A stretch of 42,345 nucleotides of DNA from Sedimentisphaerales bacterium (GCA_016926155.1 JAFGPC010000156.1:1-42345); one strand, 5' to 3'. Counted from the first letter of the stretch, positions 24,317 to 33,924 are shown. Notes: generated by a model from the letters alone, not told the origin. Translations and numbers: made by a program.

Positions 24317-26905
24317 CTATTTTGAAGGACCAAAAAAACACACAATTTGTTGATGAAGCACGTCGGCGACAAGCTGAAGGTTCAAATCGGTTGTGTTAAA
24401 CACCTTCACCACCGAAGCATACTTTTGTGCCTCCGGGACCAATGTTTCCAGGTCGTTTCGCATCTTCATTAACCGATCCATCTTCATACAAGTCCCCCCT
24501 TTTTCGAGAAATAGAGCGGTATAGAATATCTCTGTTTCCACGAGGTCCTGGAAGAAATGGCTTCCATACGATAATTCAGGCATCAAATTACCTTCAGAAT
24601 AGGACATCTCGCAGAGCACCGAAACACGATTGATTTCCGAAAAACGAACGGGGATTCCAAGCGAAGGAGTTGTCGTCCCCCATCGTCCCGGGCCCATAAG
24701 AAGCGTGGCGGGGTGACAGTCGTTCCCGATCATTCGATTCAGCTTTCCTACCAAACGGGCCACCGCATGTTTATCCTGTAACGACAGTCCGACATAACCG
24801 ACCGGATCCACATAGATAACCTGCCCAATGGTTTCGGAAATGTTTCCTCCCATGAAACCACCCTGCGATTTGAAAACAATTCGATCCGGCTGTACTGTCG
24901 GAATTCTCACATGACTCCCTAAACCTCTTGTTTGCAGCGGCCGACACTGAAGAAGGTTGATCTGGGGCGGACGGTCCTGGGGAAAATTCATCGTCAATTC
25001 AATATCAACCGGATAATCGTACTGTTCCTGCAGAGTGCCCAAGAGGCGATGCAAGATGGAAACAAAATCAGTTTTTTCCAACAAAGCATCAAACGTCAAA
25101 ACCCATAACGGTTCACTGGCAATACCCAACTGTTTCATCCGCTTATCCGCCTCGACATCCCTGGATGCAAAGAACTCCGTATAAATACCCTCCTCTTTTC
25201 CTATAACCTGTTTGACCGGAATGGTTTCCTGTGTGTTGGACTCGATATTCAGGACATCCATATAATGCTGTGAAAATTTTCGCAGATTATCCGGACCCGA
25301 AAAAGCACGACTCAGCGGGGCATCCAATGCAACCAGCCTGGGATAATCATGTTCCACTCGATCCACGGCCCGTGTTCCCAGCCCCAGCACGATTCGCAAC
25401 ATACCGGCTTCCGGATCAATTTTCTGATTCCAGACAAACGTATTATAAGAGACACCCACACCGGCTATGTCAGGATAAAAATACTGCTGATGGTACCGAC
25501 CGGAAACCCGCTGGACCAATAACGCCATCTGCTCATCCAACCGATCCAATCCACGCTGCAAACGATAATTCAAAGCATCTTCGTTCATTGCGCTGGCGTA
25601 AATAGTACGCACGGCATTCTCAAATGCCTTGTAACGCTCTTCGAGGGATCCCTGGTTTACCAGGAAAATACTCTCGTACTTTCCGGCAAACGCATTTCCA
25701 TAACTGTCTTCCAGCAAGCTGCTTGATCGTACGATAATCGGCGACTGGCCGAAGTATTCGACCATTTCTTCAAACTGTTCACGAAGATCGCCGGGAAATT
25801 TTCCTTTCAGCAGCCCCTCTGCCAGATCCTGTGCTTTGATAAAATACCCCTCTTTAGTCTTCTGCTCCATGCGAAGTTTCCAGAGACCATTTTGCACGAT
25901 ATAGGTGTGAAAAATGTCGGAGCCGATATAAAATGAATCATGCTTTTCCAGTCGGCTTACCCAATCAAAGGAAGTATCTTCCGTAAGCATCTTTCGAGCG
26001 ACCAGCATCCCGACTGCCTTACCGCCGATATAGCCGGTGCCGATCAGACGCGCCCGAATGTCTAAAAGATCCTGCAGGGAAAAATGCTTTTTCACAAGGT
26101 CCAGCATCCGCTTGTCGCGGCCGATCATAATGCGACAGATTTGTTCGATCGCCGGTTCCTGTTCTTCATGGGATTGAGCGCGGCAAGACAACTCCTCGGC
26201 ATTCATAAAGAGTCGATCCCAATAATCAAGTTTCCTTCGTACCTGCCGCCTACCCTTATCGGAAATATAGGAAAACAGACGGGCCGCGTCGACACTGTTC
26301 ATGATGGGGACAAAACGATCTCCCTCATCTCGATGCGGGAGAAACATCGTGGGAGAGTATCGATTCTCCACCTTCAGGGGGTGTACATAATAAGCGTTTT
26401 CCAGATTGTAAAGATCCAATAAAAGCTGGGTAGTTTCTCGAATACGGGCAATGGTATGGTACGAATGATAATCGCGCAGAATGCCAAAAAAAGCGATGGT
26501 GTCCAGTTCATACAAATAGGGACAGGTAACACAAAAAAAATTGCCCACCATCAGATCGGTAGCCCAGGCCGAAAGCAGGTCGGAAAGGCAATCAAATACA
26601 TAATAGGCGCCAAGTCCCTGCTCAGAAATAATACTGTGAACATTGGTCGAAAAGGTTTCAAAACCGACATCCGCATCCAGTTCAACAATCGACAAACCAT
26701 CCTGTGGCTGGAGAAGAGGCCCATGCTGGGCAAAACGAATGTAAACAAGCTTTCGATTTTCCTGAATCGCACGCGTCACATATGGTGTGACAAATTTCTT
26801 ATAATGCGAGATATCATCCACCTGCCAGACAACATTGTCGCCGTATTGAAGATGTCTGAGCATCTCATCGAGATGGTCCAGTCCCGTGCTTGGGTATTTT
26901 TCCAT
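24317..26905 (-). CDS. Fusion of a KaiC-like domain lacking Walker A with a PEP-synthase-like (PPDK_N) ATP-binding domain
   Basis: The 862-residue protein contains a PEP/pyruvate-binding (ATP-grasp-like PPDK_N) domain at about 280-660, with the signatures GQSPIIVRSSSLLEDSYGNAFAGKYES and INLLQCRPLQTRG. The phosphohistidine swivel domain (TCHAAI type) and the PEP/pyruvate TIM barrel of PpsA are missing. In their place is a C-terminal region with GPGRWGTTTPSLGIPVRFSEI. Residues 1-230 resemble a RecA/KaiC-family module (STGLDHLDEMLRHLQYGD, then AYYVFDCLSDLLSAWATD as Walker-B-like strand), but the Walker A GxxxxGKT is absent. This suggests a regulatory phosphotransferase or nucleotide sensor rather than a glycolytic enzyme; function is unassigned. 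AGGG seven bases before the ATG supports the start. Confidence 0.75.
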   Translation of the reverse strand: MEKYPSTGLDHLDEMLRHLQYGDNVVWQVDDISHYKKFVTPYVTRAIQENRKLVYIRFAQHGPLLQPQDGLSIVELDADVGFETFSTNVHSIISEQGLGAYYVFDCLSDLLSAWATDLMVGNFFCVTCPYLYELDTIAFFGILRDYHSYHTIARIRETTQLLLDLYNLENAYYVHPLKVENRYSPTMFLPHRDEGDRFVPIMNSVDAARLFSYISDKGRRQVRRKLDYWDRLFMNAEELSCRAQSHEEQEPAIEQICRIMIGRDKRMLDLVKKHFSLQDLLDIRARLIGTGYIGGKAVGMLVARKMLTEDTSFDWVSRLEKHDSFYIGSDIFHTYIVQNGLWKLRMEQKTKEGYFIKAQDLAEGLLKGKFPGDLREQFEEMVEYFGQSPIIVRSSSLLEDSYGNAFAGKYESIFLVNQGSLEERYKAFENAVRTIYASAMNEDALNYRLQRGLDRLDEQMALLVQRVSGRYHQQYFYPDIAGVGVSYNTFVWNQKIDPEAGMLRIVLGLGTRAVDRVEHDYPRLVALDAPLSRAFSGPDNLRKFSQHYMDVLNIESNTQETIPVKQVIGKEEGIYTEFFASRDVEADKRMKQLGIASEPLWVLTFDALLEKTDFVSILHRLLGTLQEQYDYPVDIELTMNFPQDRPPQINLLQCRPLQTRGLGSHVRIPTVQPDRIVFKSQGGFMGGNISETIGQVIYVDPVGYVGLSLQDKHAVARLVGKLNRMIGNDCHPATLLMGPGRWGTTTPSLGIPVRFSEINRVSVLCEMSYSEGNLMPELSYGSHFFQDLVETEIFYTALFLEKGGTCMKMDRLMKMRNDLETLVPEAQKYASVVKVFNTTDLNLQLVADVLHQQIVCFFGPSK

Positions 26906-27025
26906 TGTTTTACCCTTATACCCAATCCGTCATGGCGATGCGGTTGACAAATGTTAAACAAGCCGGTTGTATGGCAAAGACCACGACCTTGCGTAAGTTG
27001 TATAGTATAATTCTATAATAAGAAA

Positions 27026-27060
27026 AGAATCCCCTCATCATCCGTATGGGAGGGGATTCT
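27026..27060 (-). terminator. Terminator of the glutamate dehydrogenase gene
   Basis: A perfect 11-base inverted repeat (AGAATCCCCTC at 27026-27036, GAGGGGATTCT at 27050-27060) has a 13-base loop. On the minus strand it is followed by TTTTCTTATT, so it ends transcription of gdhA, whose stop is about 60 bases upstream. The opposite strand also has a T-rich tail, so the hairpin may work both ways. Confidence 0.85.
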
Positions 27061-27118
27061 TCGTTTGTTTTCAAAAGACATCACGGAATGCCGTATCACA
27101 CCGTATTTTAAGATCGAA

Positions 27119-28613
<1,495 letters not shown>

Positions 28614-28675
28614 ACCACCAAGTAGAAGGATGACCAATAATCTTTTATGATAGCCATAATAAGAATTACTTATTC

Positions 28676-29587
28676 ATGAACATCGAAACCTTAAAAATAT
28701 TTTGCGATCTGGTGGAACTGCAGAACTTTTCCCGGACGGCTGAAAAGCACGGGATCAGCCAGTCAGCCGTATCCCAGCAACTGGCTCAACTCGAAGTCGC
28801 TCATAAATGCCAGTTCCTTAATCGTAAGAAAAGGCCCCCGGAATTGACGCAAGCGGGAGAAATTTTCTATTTGGCCGCTCGAGATATCCAGGATCGTTAT
28901 GACCGACTGATTCATGAATTGGCAACCCTCTCAAGACCGGGCAGCCGGATTCGGATCGCCGCGATCTTCAGTATCGGAATGCACACATTACAGCCGTATG
29001 TGACCCGTTTCATGGCAAAATATCCAACTGTACACCTGCGAATTGAATACGGGGACGCCGAAGAAATTTACGATCGACTTCTCAAGGGAGAGATCGATCT
29101 GGGAGTCGTGGCGGTTCCTAAAAAGATGCGCCATATCGATGTCTATCCGTTTGAAGATGAACCGCTGGTTTTGGTCTGCAGCCCCGATCATCCGCTGGCC
29201 GGCGCCGGCTCGGTGGATATTCACAAACTGCAAGGTATGGAGTTTATCGCCTTTGAAAAAGATGTGCCTACTCGAAACTGGATTGACAGCGTCCTGTTCC
29301 AATATAACGTCAATCCACGAATTGTACTCGAATTTGACAATATTGAGACCATTAAGAGGGCAGTGGAGATTAATTCCGGGATCAGCATCCTGCCCGAAAC
29401 AACGATTCGGACCGAACTAGTCAATCAAACACTCAGGGCAATGCCATTCTCAAATGAACGGTTTTATCGTCCGACCGGAGTGATTGTTCGTAAAAACAGA
29501 GTGCTCACCCAGGCCGGAAGGTATTTAATCGAATTGTTGCAAAAAAGCGAGCATGGACATGAACACGATTCGGGCCGTGATATTTGA
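28676..29587 (+). CDS. LysR-family transcriptional regulator
   Basis: The 303-residue protein has the winged helix-turn-helix at residues 1-60 (LKIFCDLVELQNFSRTAEKHGISQSAVSQQLAQLE) and a periplasmic-binding-like effector domain at about 90-295 (RIAAIFSIGMHTLQPYVTRF, LGVVAVPKK). Length is standard. It is divergent from gdhA across a 216-base region with a dyad, so control of gdhA, perhaps by a carbon or nitrogen metabolite, is inferred. Its 3' end overlaps the next gene by 35 bases, which ties the two in one transcript. Confidence 0.92.
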   Translation: MNIETLKIFCDLVELQNFSRTAEKHGISQSAVSQQLAQLEVAHKCQFLNRKKRPPELTQAGEIFYLAARDIQDRYDRLIHELATLSRPGSRIRIAAIFSIGMHTLQPYVTRFMAKYPTVHLRIEYGDAEEIYDRLLKGEIDLGVVAVPKKMRHIDVYPFEDEPLVLVCSPDHPLAGAGSVDIHKLQGMEFIAFEKDVPTRNWIDSVLFQYNVNPRIVLEFDNIETIKRAVEINSGISILPETTIRTELVNQTLRAMPFSNERFYRPTGVIVRKNRVLTQAGRYLIELLQKSEHGHEHDSGRDI

Positions 29588-30161
29588 CCTGGATGGAACC
29601 ATCACTGAGCCGTTCTTTGACTTCGACGCCATTCGGGAAGAAATTGGAATGGATCGGAAAGCCGGCCCGATTCTCGAAGCGATGGAAACCATGACCCCAC
29701 ACCAGCGGCAACGTACGGAAGAAATCCTCAAAAAGCATGAAGATCTGGCCGTCGAACAATCCACCCTGAATCCCACCACCCGTGAAACGCTGGAAGCCCT
29801 CTCTCACAGAGGAATACGAATCGGCATCCTGACACGAAACACCCGAGACAATGCACTTGCCATTTCCTCTCGCCACAATCTACGTTTTGATGCCATCGTA
29901 GATCGTCAGGCAGGTCCCGTCAAGCCCGATCCATTCGGCGTACTTCATATATGTCGAATGTTCCATATTCAACCCGATCAGGCCTTGGTTGTCGGGGATT
30001 TTCTATTCGACCTGCTTTGCGCCAATAATGCCGGGGCCATCAGCGTCTTATTACAACATGACGGTCGTAATGAAGAATTTAAGCAATATGCCGCCTATAC
30101 GATTCGTCGCCTTGAAGAAGTGTTGAAGATCATGGATACTATTAACAACAATGGAAAGTGA
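29553..30161 (+). CDS. HAD-superfamily phosphatase (phosphoglycolate phosphatase-like)
   Basis: The 202-residue protein has HAD motif I FDLDGT (nucleophile Asp12, Asp14), motif II in GILTRNTRDNA, and later KPDPFGVLHIC (Lys) and VVGDFLFDLLCA (motif IV acids). A small alpha-helical cap lies at 25-75. Members act on small phosphorylated metabolites such as phosphoglycolate or sugar phosphates; the specific substrate is unknown. It overlaps the lysR gene and is followed at once by the LolA-like exported protein gene, forming a three-gene + strand run. Confidence 0.85.
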   Translation: MDMNTIRAVIFDLDGTITEPFFDFDAIREEIGMDRKAGPILEAMETMTPHQRQRTEEILKKHEDLAVEQSTLNPTTRETLEALSHRGIRIGILTRNTRDNALAISSRHNLRFDAIVDRQAGPVKPDPFGVLHICRMFHIQPDQALVVGDFLFDLLCANNAGAISVLLQHDGRNEEFKQYAAYTIRRLEEVLKIMDTINNNGK

Positions 30162-30168
30162 GACTTTC

Positions 30169-30999
30169 ATGCGTAAAATCATATATATATTAATGGCCCT
30201 GGTTCTGACTGGCCTATTATATGCGAACAAAGATACAAGTTCCTCTTCCTGCCTCTCACAAGCCTTGACCGCCGACCCGAATGAACAAAATACGGTCAGG
30301 TCGATCCCAGTTCCGGATACGGTCGAAGATATACTCAATCTGTTGCGTAAGAAGAATGATAAAATCAAAACTTATCAGTGTAAACTTCATTACCTGTTCA
30401 TTCAGGAACCGGAACTTCTGGACAGCCGCACGCTCAGTAAAGGGGAATTATTTTACGCTAAAGATCCCAATGACCTCAAACGGTCCAAATTACGGATCAA
30501 TTTCCTGACTCGAAAACAGGACGAGGAAAAGGAAAAACCGCATATTGAACAGTTTTTCTTTGATGGCATCTGGCTGACACGTCTCGATTATCAATTAAAA
30601 AAAGTGGATTACTATCAAAAAGCTCAACCGGAAAAACCGGTTGATGTTTTTGAACTGATCGGTCATAATTTCCCGATTATCGGCTTCACCCGTACCGAAG
30701 AATTGGAAAAGCAGTTCCAAATCACCCTCTTGGACGATCATAAGAATGGACCAGATAAACCAGTACATCTACAACTCAAGATCAAGGAGGATTCCCGATA
30801 TAAAGAAGACTACAAGAATATCGATTTCTGGATAGATCGGAGTTTGTTTTTACCAAAACGCATTTTAACCACATCCACCGAAGGAGATATTTACGATATC
30901 AGCTTTCTTGAACCCAAACTCAATAAAAAGCTTCCAAATGGAGTTTTTGCGGTTGAACCTCCCAATGATTTCAGTAAAAATAAACACCCGTTAGAATAA
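30169..30999 (+). CDS. Exported LolA-like / DUF1571-like protein
   Basis: From ATG 30169 the product is 276 residues with a signal peptide (MRKIIYILMALVLTGLLYAN). The mature part begins with VEDILNLLRKKNDKIKTYQCKLHYLF, the pattern of outer-membrane-lipoprotein-sorting (LolA/LolB fold) or DUF1571 proteins. It continues in alternating strands typical of a half-barrel (WLTRLDYQLKKVDYYQKA, FWIDRSLFLPKRILTT). No lipobox. Such planctomycete paralogues probably bind lipid-like ligands in the periplasm, but that is inference from fold. The frame extends six residues further upstream into the end of the HAD gene; I prefer the internal ATG because the signal peptide starts there. Confidence 0.65.
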   Translation: MRKIIYILMALVLTGLLYANKDTSSSSCLSQALTADPNEQNTVRSIPVPDTVEDILNLLRKKNDKIKTYQCKLHYLFIQEPELLDSRTLSKGELFYAKDPNDLKRSKLRINFLTRKQDEEKEKPHIEQFFFDGIWLTRLDYQLKKVDYYQKAQPEKPVDVFELIGHNFPIIGFTRTEELEKQFQITLLDDHKNGPDKPVHLQLKIKEDSRYKEDYKNIDFWIDRSLFLPKRILTTSTEGDIYDISFLEPKLNKKLPNGVFAVEPPNDFSKNKHPLE

Positions 31000-31000
31000 A

Positions 31001-31035
31001 GGCCTGGATTTTGACTGGGTTTTTTTTGCCAGGCC
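31001..31035 (+). other. Hairpin with a T-rich loop between the LolA-like and flavodoxin genes
   Basis: GGCCTGG (31001-31007) and CCAGGCC (31029-31035) pair perfectly around a 21-base loop that contains eight T in a row. It is not a standard terminator because the T run lies inside the loop rather than after the stem. It may slow transcription or shield the RNA end. Confidence 0.4.
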
Positions 31036-31061
31036 AGTAGAAAAAAATACATGAGGAAACC

Positions 31062-31538
31062 ATGGCAACAGGATTGGTGATCTATTATTCACGAAGCGGC
31101 AACACCCAACAGATGGCCAAAACCATCGCCGAGGCCATGAACCAGGCCGATGTTCCAACCAAATGCAAAAGTGTGGAAGAGGTCAAAATCAATGACATGT
31201 TGGAGGCTGACGCCATCGTCGTAGGGACACCGACGTATTATGGTCGCATGGCGGGGACGATTGCCCAGTTTTTTGACGAATCGGTCAGTAAACACGGCAA
31301 ACTCGACGGCAAGGTTGGGGCCGCTTTCAGCAGCTCGGCCAACATTGGCGGAGGGAACGAAATCGCTATTATAAACGTAATAACGACCCTTTTGGTTCAT
31401 GGCATGATCGTCCAGGGAGATCCACAGGGAGATCATTTTGGGCCGGTATCGGTTGGAAAACCCAACGAGAAAGTTCTCAGTCAATGTACCCGACGAGGCC
31501 GACGAATCGCAGAATTAACCCGTCAATTACATGGATAA
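31062..31538 (+). CDS. Flavodoxin-like NAD(P)H:quinone oxidoreductase (WrbA-like)
   Basis: The 158-residue protein has the FMN phosphate loop YYSRSGNTQQMAKTIAEAM at residues 8-26, the 50s-loop segment VVGTPTYYGRMAGTIAQFFD, and the GAAFSSSANIGGGNE region of WrbA-like proteins. It is a little short for classical WrbA (about 200) and close to flavodoxin length. It would carry electrons or reduce quinones in the cytoplasm. GAGGAAACC precedes the ATG. A hairpin (31574-31593) follows without a T tail. Confidence 0.85.
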   Translation: MATGLVIYYSRSGNTQQMAKTIAEAMNQADVPTKCKSVEEVKINDMLEADAIVVGTPTYYGRMAGTIAQFFDESVSKHGKLDGKVGAAFSSSANIGGGNEIAIINVITTLLVHGMIVQGDPQGDHFGPVSVGKPNEKVLSQCTRRGRRIAELTRQLHG

Positions 31539-31573
31539 TCCAGTCCGGTGAGGATTAAAATATAAGAATATGC

Positions 31574-31593
31574 GGTTTTTGAGCCAAAAAACC
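31574..31593. repeat. Small A/T-rich hairpin after the flavodoxin gene
   Basis: GGTTTTT (31574-31580) and AAAAACC (31587-31593) form a seven-base stem with a six-base loop, 36 bases after the flavodoxin stop and just before the next promoter. No clean T tail follows on the + strand, so a terminator role is uncertain. Confidence 0.35.
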
Positions 31594-31603
31594 ACATTGA
31601 AGA

Positions 31604-31632
31604 TTGACACCGGATCGGACGAGTGGTACACT
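31604..31632 (+). promoter_or_regulatory. Near-consensus promoter of the Hc1-like gene
   Basis: A perfect TTGACA (31604-31609) is followed by a 17-base spacer and TACACT (31627-31632). A start near 31639 leaves a leader of about 45 bases before the ATG at 31685. It is one of the two best sigma70-type promoters seen in the window and suggests strong expression of the small protein. Confidence 0.75.
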
Positions 31633-31684
31633 CTGCAAACTGGAAACAATGGATGTTAACACTCTTTTATGGAGGACTGTTTGG

Positions 31685-31861
31685 ATGCAGGAATATGAAG
31701 ATCTTAAAAAACTGGTAGCGGAAATCGAATCGGATATTAACAAGGCCGATGGAGGCAATAAGGCCGCCGGTACGCGTGTCCGAAAACAAATGCAAATGAT
31801 CAAGCAGGCCGCACAGGCGGTCCGCAATCGGGTTCTAGAGATTCGAACGACCGAACCGTAA
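31685..31861 (+). CDS. Histone H1 / Hc1-like small basic protein
   Basis: The 58-residue product starts MQEYEDLKKLVAEIESDINK, continues with the basic helix GGNKAAGTRVRKQMQMIKQ and ends in VRNRVLEIRTTEP. This matches the pattern of chlamydial Hc1 (histone H1-like) N-terminal helices found as tiny stand-alone proteins in planctomycetes, especially the G-NKAAGTRVRK-M segment. It would bind DNA and help shape the nucleoid. GGAGG nine bases upstream fixes the ATG; a longer frame from 31604 would begin inside the promoter. It has its own promoter and a following hairpin, so it is a single-gene unit. Confidence 0.75.
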   Translation: MQEYEDLKKLVAEIESDINKADGGNKAAGTRVRKQMQMIKQAAQAVRNRVLEIRTTEP

Positions 31862-31888
31862 AACCTGATTTTTAGAGTTGTTAAAACA

Positions 31889-31939
31889 GCACCGCCGGCA
31901 ACATCCGCTTTCCGGTAACAGGAATGTTGTCGGCGGTGT
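31889..31939 (+). terminator. Long hairpin after the Hc1-like gene
   Basis: Arms of 16 bases (31889-31904 and 31924-31939, GC-rich, CACCGCCGGCAACAT against ATGTTGTCGGCGGTG) pair with a 19-base loop and G-U pairs at the two imperfect positions. No T run follows, so it may stabilise the end of the small mRNA or act with other factors as a terminator. Confidence 0.5.
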
Positions 31940-31985
31940 GTGTACATATGTGGTTGATTTGTCCCTATAACTCAGTAGGTGCTTT

Positions 31986-32459
31986 ATGCCCCCGGTCCTT
32001 CTATTTGATATCAAAAACCTCGATTTGAATCATGTCGAGTATGATCATTCGGCAATCTCCGAAGTAAATCCGCAATCCTTTGAAATGTCTCAGCTGGACG
32101 GGATACTCTGGGCAGATCGGGAAAAATTGTTATGCCTGGGATATAAGGACGTTACCGACAGAGAATTCTGGGTTCGCGGTCATATTCCCGGTCGGCCCAT
32201 CATGCCTGGGGTGATTATGGTCGAAGCGGCGGCCCAGCTTGCCAGTTTCTTTATGAAGCGGATTTACGGTCTGGAAGGCTTCATAGGATTTTCCGGAATT
32301 GACCAAACCCGGTTCCGTGAAACCGTGGTGCCGGGGGATCGACTGCTGCTTCTTTGCCATATCTGCAAAATTCGCAGTCGACAGTTCAGTGCGACCATAC
32401 AGGGAGTCGTCGGCGAAAAGATGGTTTTTGACACGATGATTACCGGTATGAGGGTATAA
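31986..32459 (+). CDS. FabZ-like 3-hydroxyacyl-ACP dehydratase
   Basis: The 157-residue hotdog-fold protein has the FabZ active-site block GHIPGRPIMPGVIMVEAAAQ, with His66 and Glu80 in the correct 14-residue spacing. Compared with FabZ the N-terminus is about 12 residues longer. A planctomycete may carry several paralogues, so this one could act in fatty acid synthesis or in another acyl-chain pathway. It lies four bases before the UvrC-like gene; the tight spacing suggests coupled translation. The ribosome site is weak (AGTAGGTG). Confidence 0.87.
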   Translation: MPPVLLFDIKNLDLNHVEYDHSAISEVNPQSFEMSQLDGILWADREKLLCLGYKDVTDREFWVRGHIPGRPIMPGVIMVEAAAQLASFFMKRIYGLEGFIGFSGIDQTRFRETVVPGDRLLLLCHICKIRSRQFSATIQGVVGEKMVFDTMITGMRV

Positions 32460-32463
32460 TCGT

Positions 32464-33669
32464 ATGATCGAAGGGCTTTTCGAGCAGGAGCTGCCCATCG
32501 ATCCTCTTCAAGAAGACCTCGCCGATCAGTTAAGTACTCTTCCGACATGTAAAGGGATTTTACTTCTGGCGGATGAAAATAGTCGGCCGATTCAATTGCT
32601 CATTGCCGCCAATATCCGTCGAACCGCTTTTGCAAGACTTCGACAGACAGATCAACAGATACCTCCAAAAAAGGCGGATCTGGTTGACGTTACTCGGTGC
32701 ATCTTTTATCTGTCCTGCCACAACAGCTTTCGCAGCAGTTTGAACCACCTTCGAACCGCCCGTCAGTTATGGCCGAATCGATATCTCGACCAGGTAACCC
32801 TCCCTCGTCAAAGCTTTATCCATATCGATCCATCCGCTGCATGGCCGGTTTTCACGATATCTTCCAAACCTTTTTCCGAAGAGCAGGAAAAAGGTTTCGG
32901 TTTATTTCCAAACCGCAAAGCTGCAGACGAGTTGACCCAGGTTCTTCTTGATACATTCATGCTCTGCAAACGTCCCGATCTGGCAGACTCCCCGGAAAAA
33001 GCGAAAAGCTGTCCTTATCTGCAAATGGATACTTGTCCGGCTCCCTGTATTGGACGAATCAGCCGGGAGAAATATCTCTCTCAGATTAACACGGCGATTC
33101 AAGTTCTCTCTGACCAACGGGCCGACGTCGTCGCCGAAATGAACCAGCAAATGCAGCAGTACGCCCGGCAGATGGACTTCGAAAAGGCCCAAAACCTGAA
33201 AATACGAATGGAACAGCTCCGGATCCTGGACCGCCCTGCCTATACATGGACCACTGATTTGTCACAATTGATTCTTCTGCATATCGATCGTTCCGCACGA
33301 ATTAAGATCGAGGGGAAACGCACCCGACAGCAAAGCTGGGCCGCCTTTGTCATTCGCCCGGGACGAATTGATGAATTGACGGATTTTTTTATGGAAGATC
33401 TGGAATCAGCACGGCAAAAAATTCAGGCGATAACGAATGAGAAAAAGGAGATGGATTCATCCCGTCAGGCTGTCGAAGAACTCGCCGTGGCCAGTTATCA
33501 CCTGTTCCGAAGCAATCCCGAAGGCATCTGGATCAACATTACGAACAAGTTCCCTTCCACTGATCAACTGCGTCAGCAGATTGAAGAGAGATACAACCAG
33601 AAAGAATCGAAACACGCAGAATGCAACAAAAAAGGTACATCAGTCAAAACCGACGTCCCTTCACAATAG
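32464..33669 (+). CDS. Shortened UvrC-like protein (GIY-YIG-like region plus UVR domain, no C-terminal nuclease)
   Basis: The 401-residue protein resembles the N-terminal two thirds of UvrC. Residues 20-130 correspond to the GIY-YIG region, though the GIY and YIG motifs themselves are not present. A cysteine cluster follows (CPYLQMDTCPAPCIGRISREKYLSQI, about 183-208), as in UvrC. Then comes a UVR coiled-coil motif (MQQYARQMDFEKAQNLKIRMEQL). The RNase-H-like nuclease and helix-hairpin-helix domains of UvrC (about 600 residues) are absent. It may bind UvrB or damaged DNA without the second cut. Its stop codon (33667-33669) overlaps the 3' end of the tRNA-Glu gene on the other strand. Confidence 0.7.
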   Translation: MIEGLFEQELPIDPLQEDLADQLSTLPTCKGILLLADENSRPIQLLIAANIRRTAFARLRQTDQQIPPKKADLVDVTRCIFYLSCHNSFRSSLNHLRTARQLWPNRYLDQVTLPRQSFIHIDPSAAWPVFTISSKPFSEEQEKGFGLFPNRKAADELTQVLLDTFMLCKRPDLADSPEKAKSCPYLQMDTCPAPCIGRISREKYLSQINTAIQVLSDQRADVVAEMNQQMQQYARQMDFEKAQNLKIRMEQLRILDRPAYTWTTDLSQLILLHIDRSARIKIEGKRTRQQSWAAFVIRPGRIDELTDFFMEDLESARQKIQAITNEKKEMDSSRQAVEELAVASYHLFRSNPEGIWINITNKFPSTDQLRQQIEERYNQKESKHAECNKKGTSVKTDVPSQ

Positions 33670-33741
33670 CCCCAAGGGGATTCGAACCCCTGTTGCCGGG
33701 TTGAAAACCCGGTGTCCTAGGCCTGCCTAGACGATGGGGCC
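33667..33741 (-). tRNA. tRNA-Glu (anticodon TTC)
   Basis: The minus strand from 33741 reads GGCCCCATCGTCTAGGCAGG and folds to a full cloverleaf. The acceptor stem is GGCCCCA with TGGGGCT, including a G1-U72 pair. The D-arm has GTCTAG and AGGAC. The anticodon stem is CCGGG/CCCGG around loop TTTTCAA, giving anticodon TTC. The T-arm is GGGGT TCGAATC CCCTT-like. Discriminator is A and CCA is not encoded. The 5' end lies nine bases after the ferredoxin stop codon on the same strand, so the tRNA is probably cut from a shared transcript. Confidence 0.95.
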
Positions 33742-33750
33742 ACGCAATAC

Positions 33751-33924
33751 TTACTCCATGCTGATTGCCTCAACCGGGCACTCATCCACGCAAACGCCAC
33801 AATCGACGCATTTCTCCGGATCTATCACAGCTTTTCCATCCTGCATGGAAATCGCCTCGCTGGGGCAAGCATCCAAACAGGACTCACAACCTGTGCACTT
33901 ATCCGCATCAACCTTTGCCGGCAT
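33751..33924 (-). CDS. Small 2[4Fe-4S] ferredoxin
   Basis: The 57-residue protein has two cluster sites, CTGCESCLDACP and CVDCGVCVDECP, each of the C-x2-C-x2-C-x3-CP type, in the usual pseudo-symmetric fold. It would carry electrons in anaerobic or radical-SAM metabolism. AAGGAG six bases before ATG 33924 sets the start; an extension to 33981 would add 19 residues with no support. The tRNA-Glu gene follows directly. Confidence 0.95.
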   Translation of the reverse strand: MPAKVDADKCTGCESCLDACPSEAISMQDGKAVIDPEKCVDCGVCVDECPVEAISME

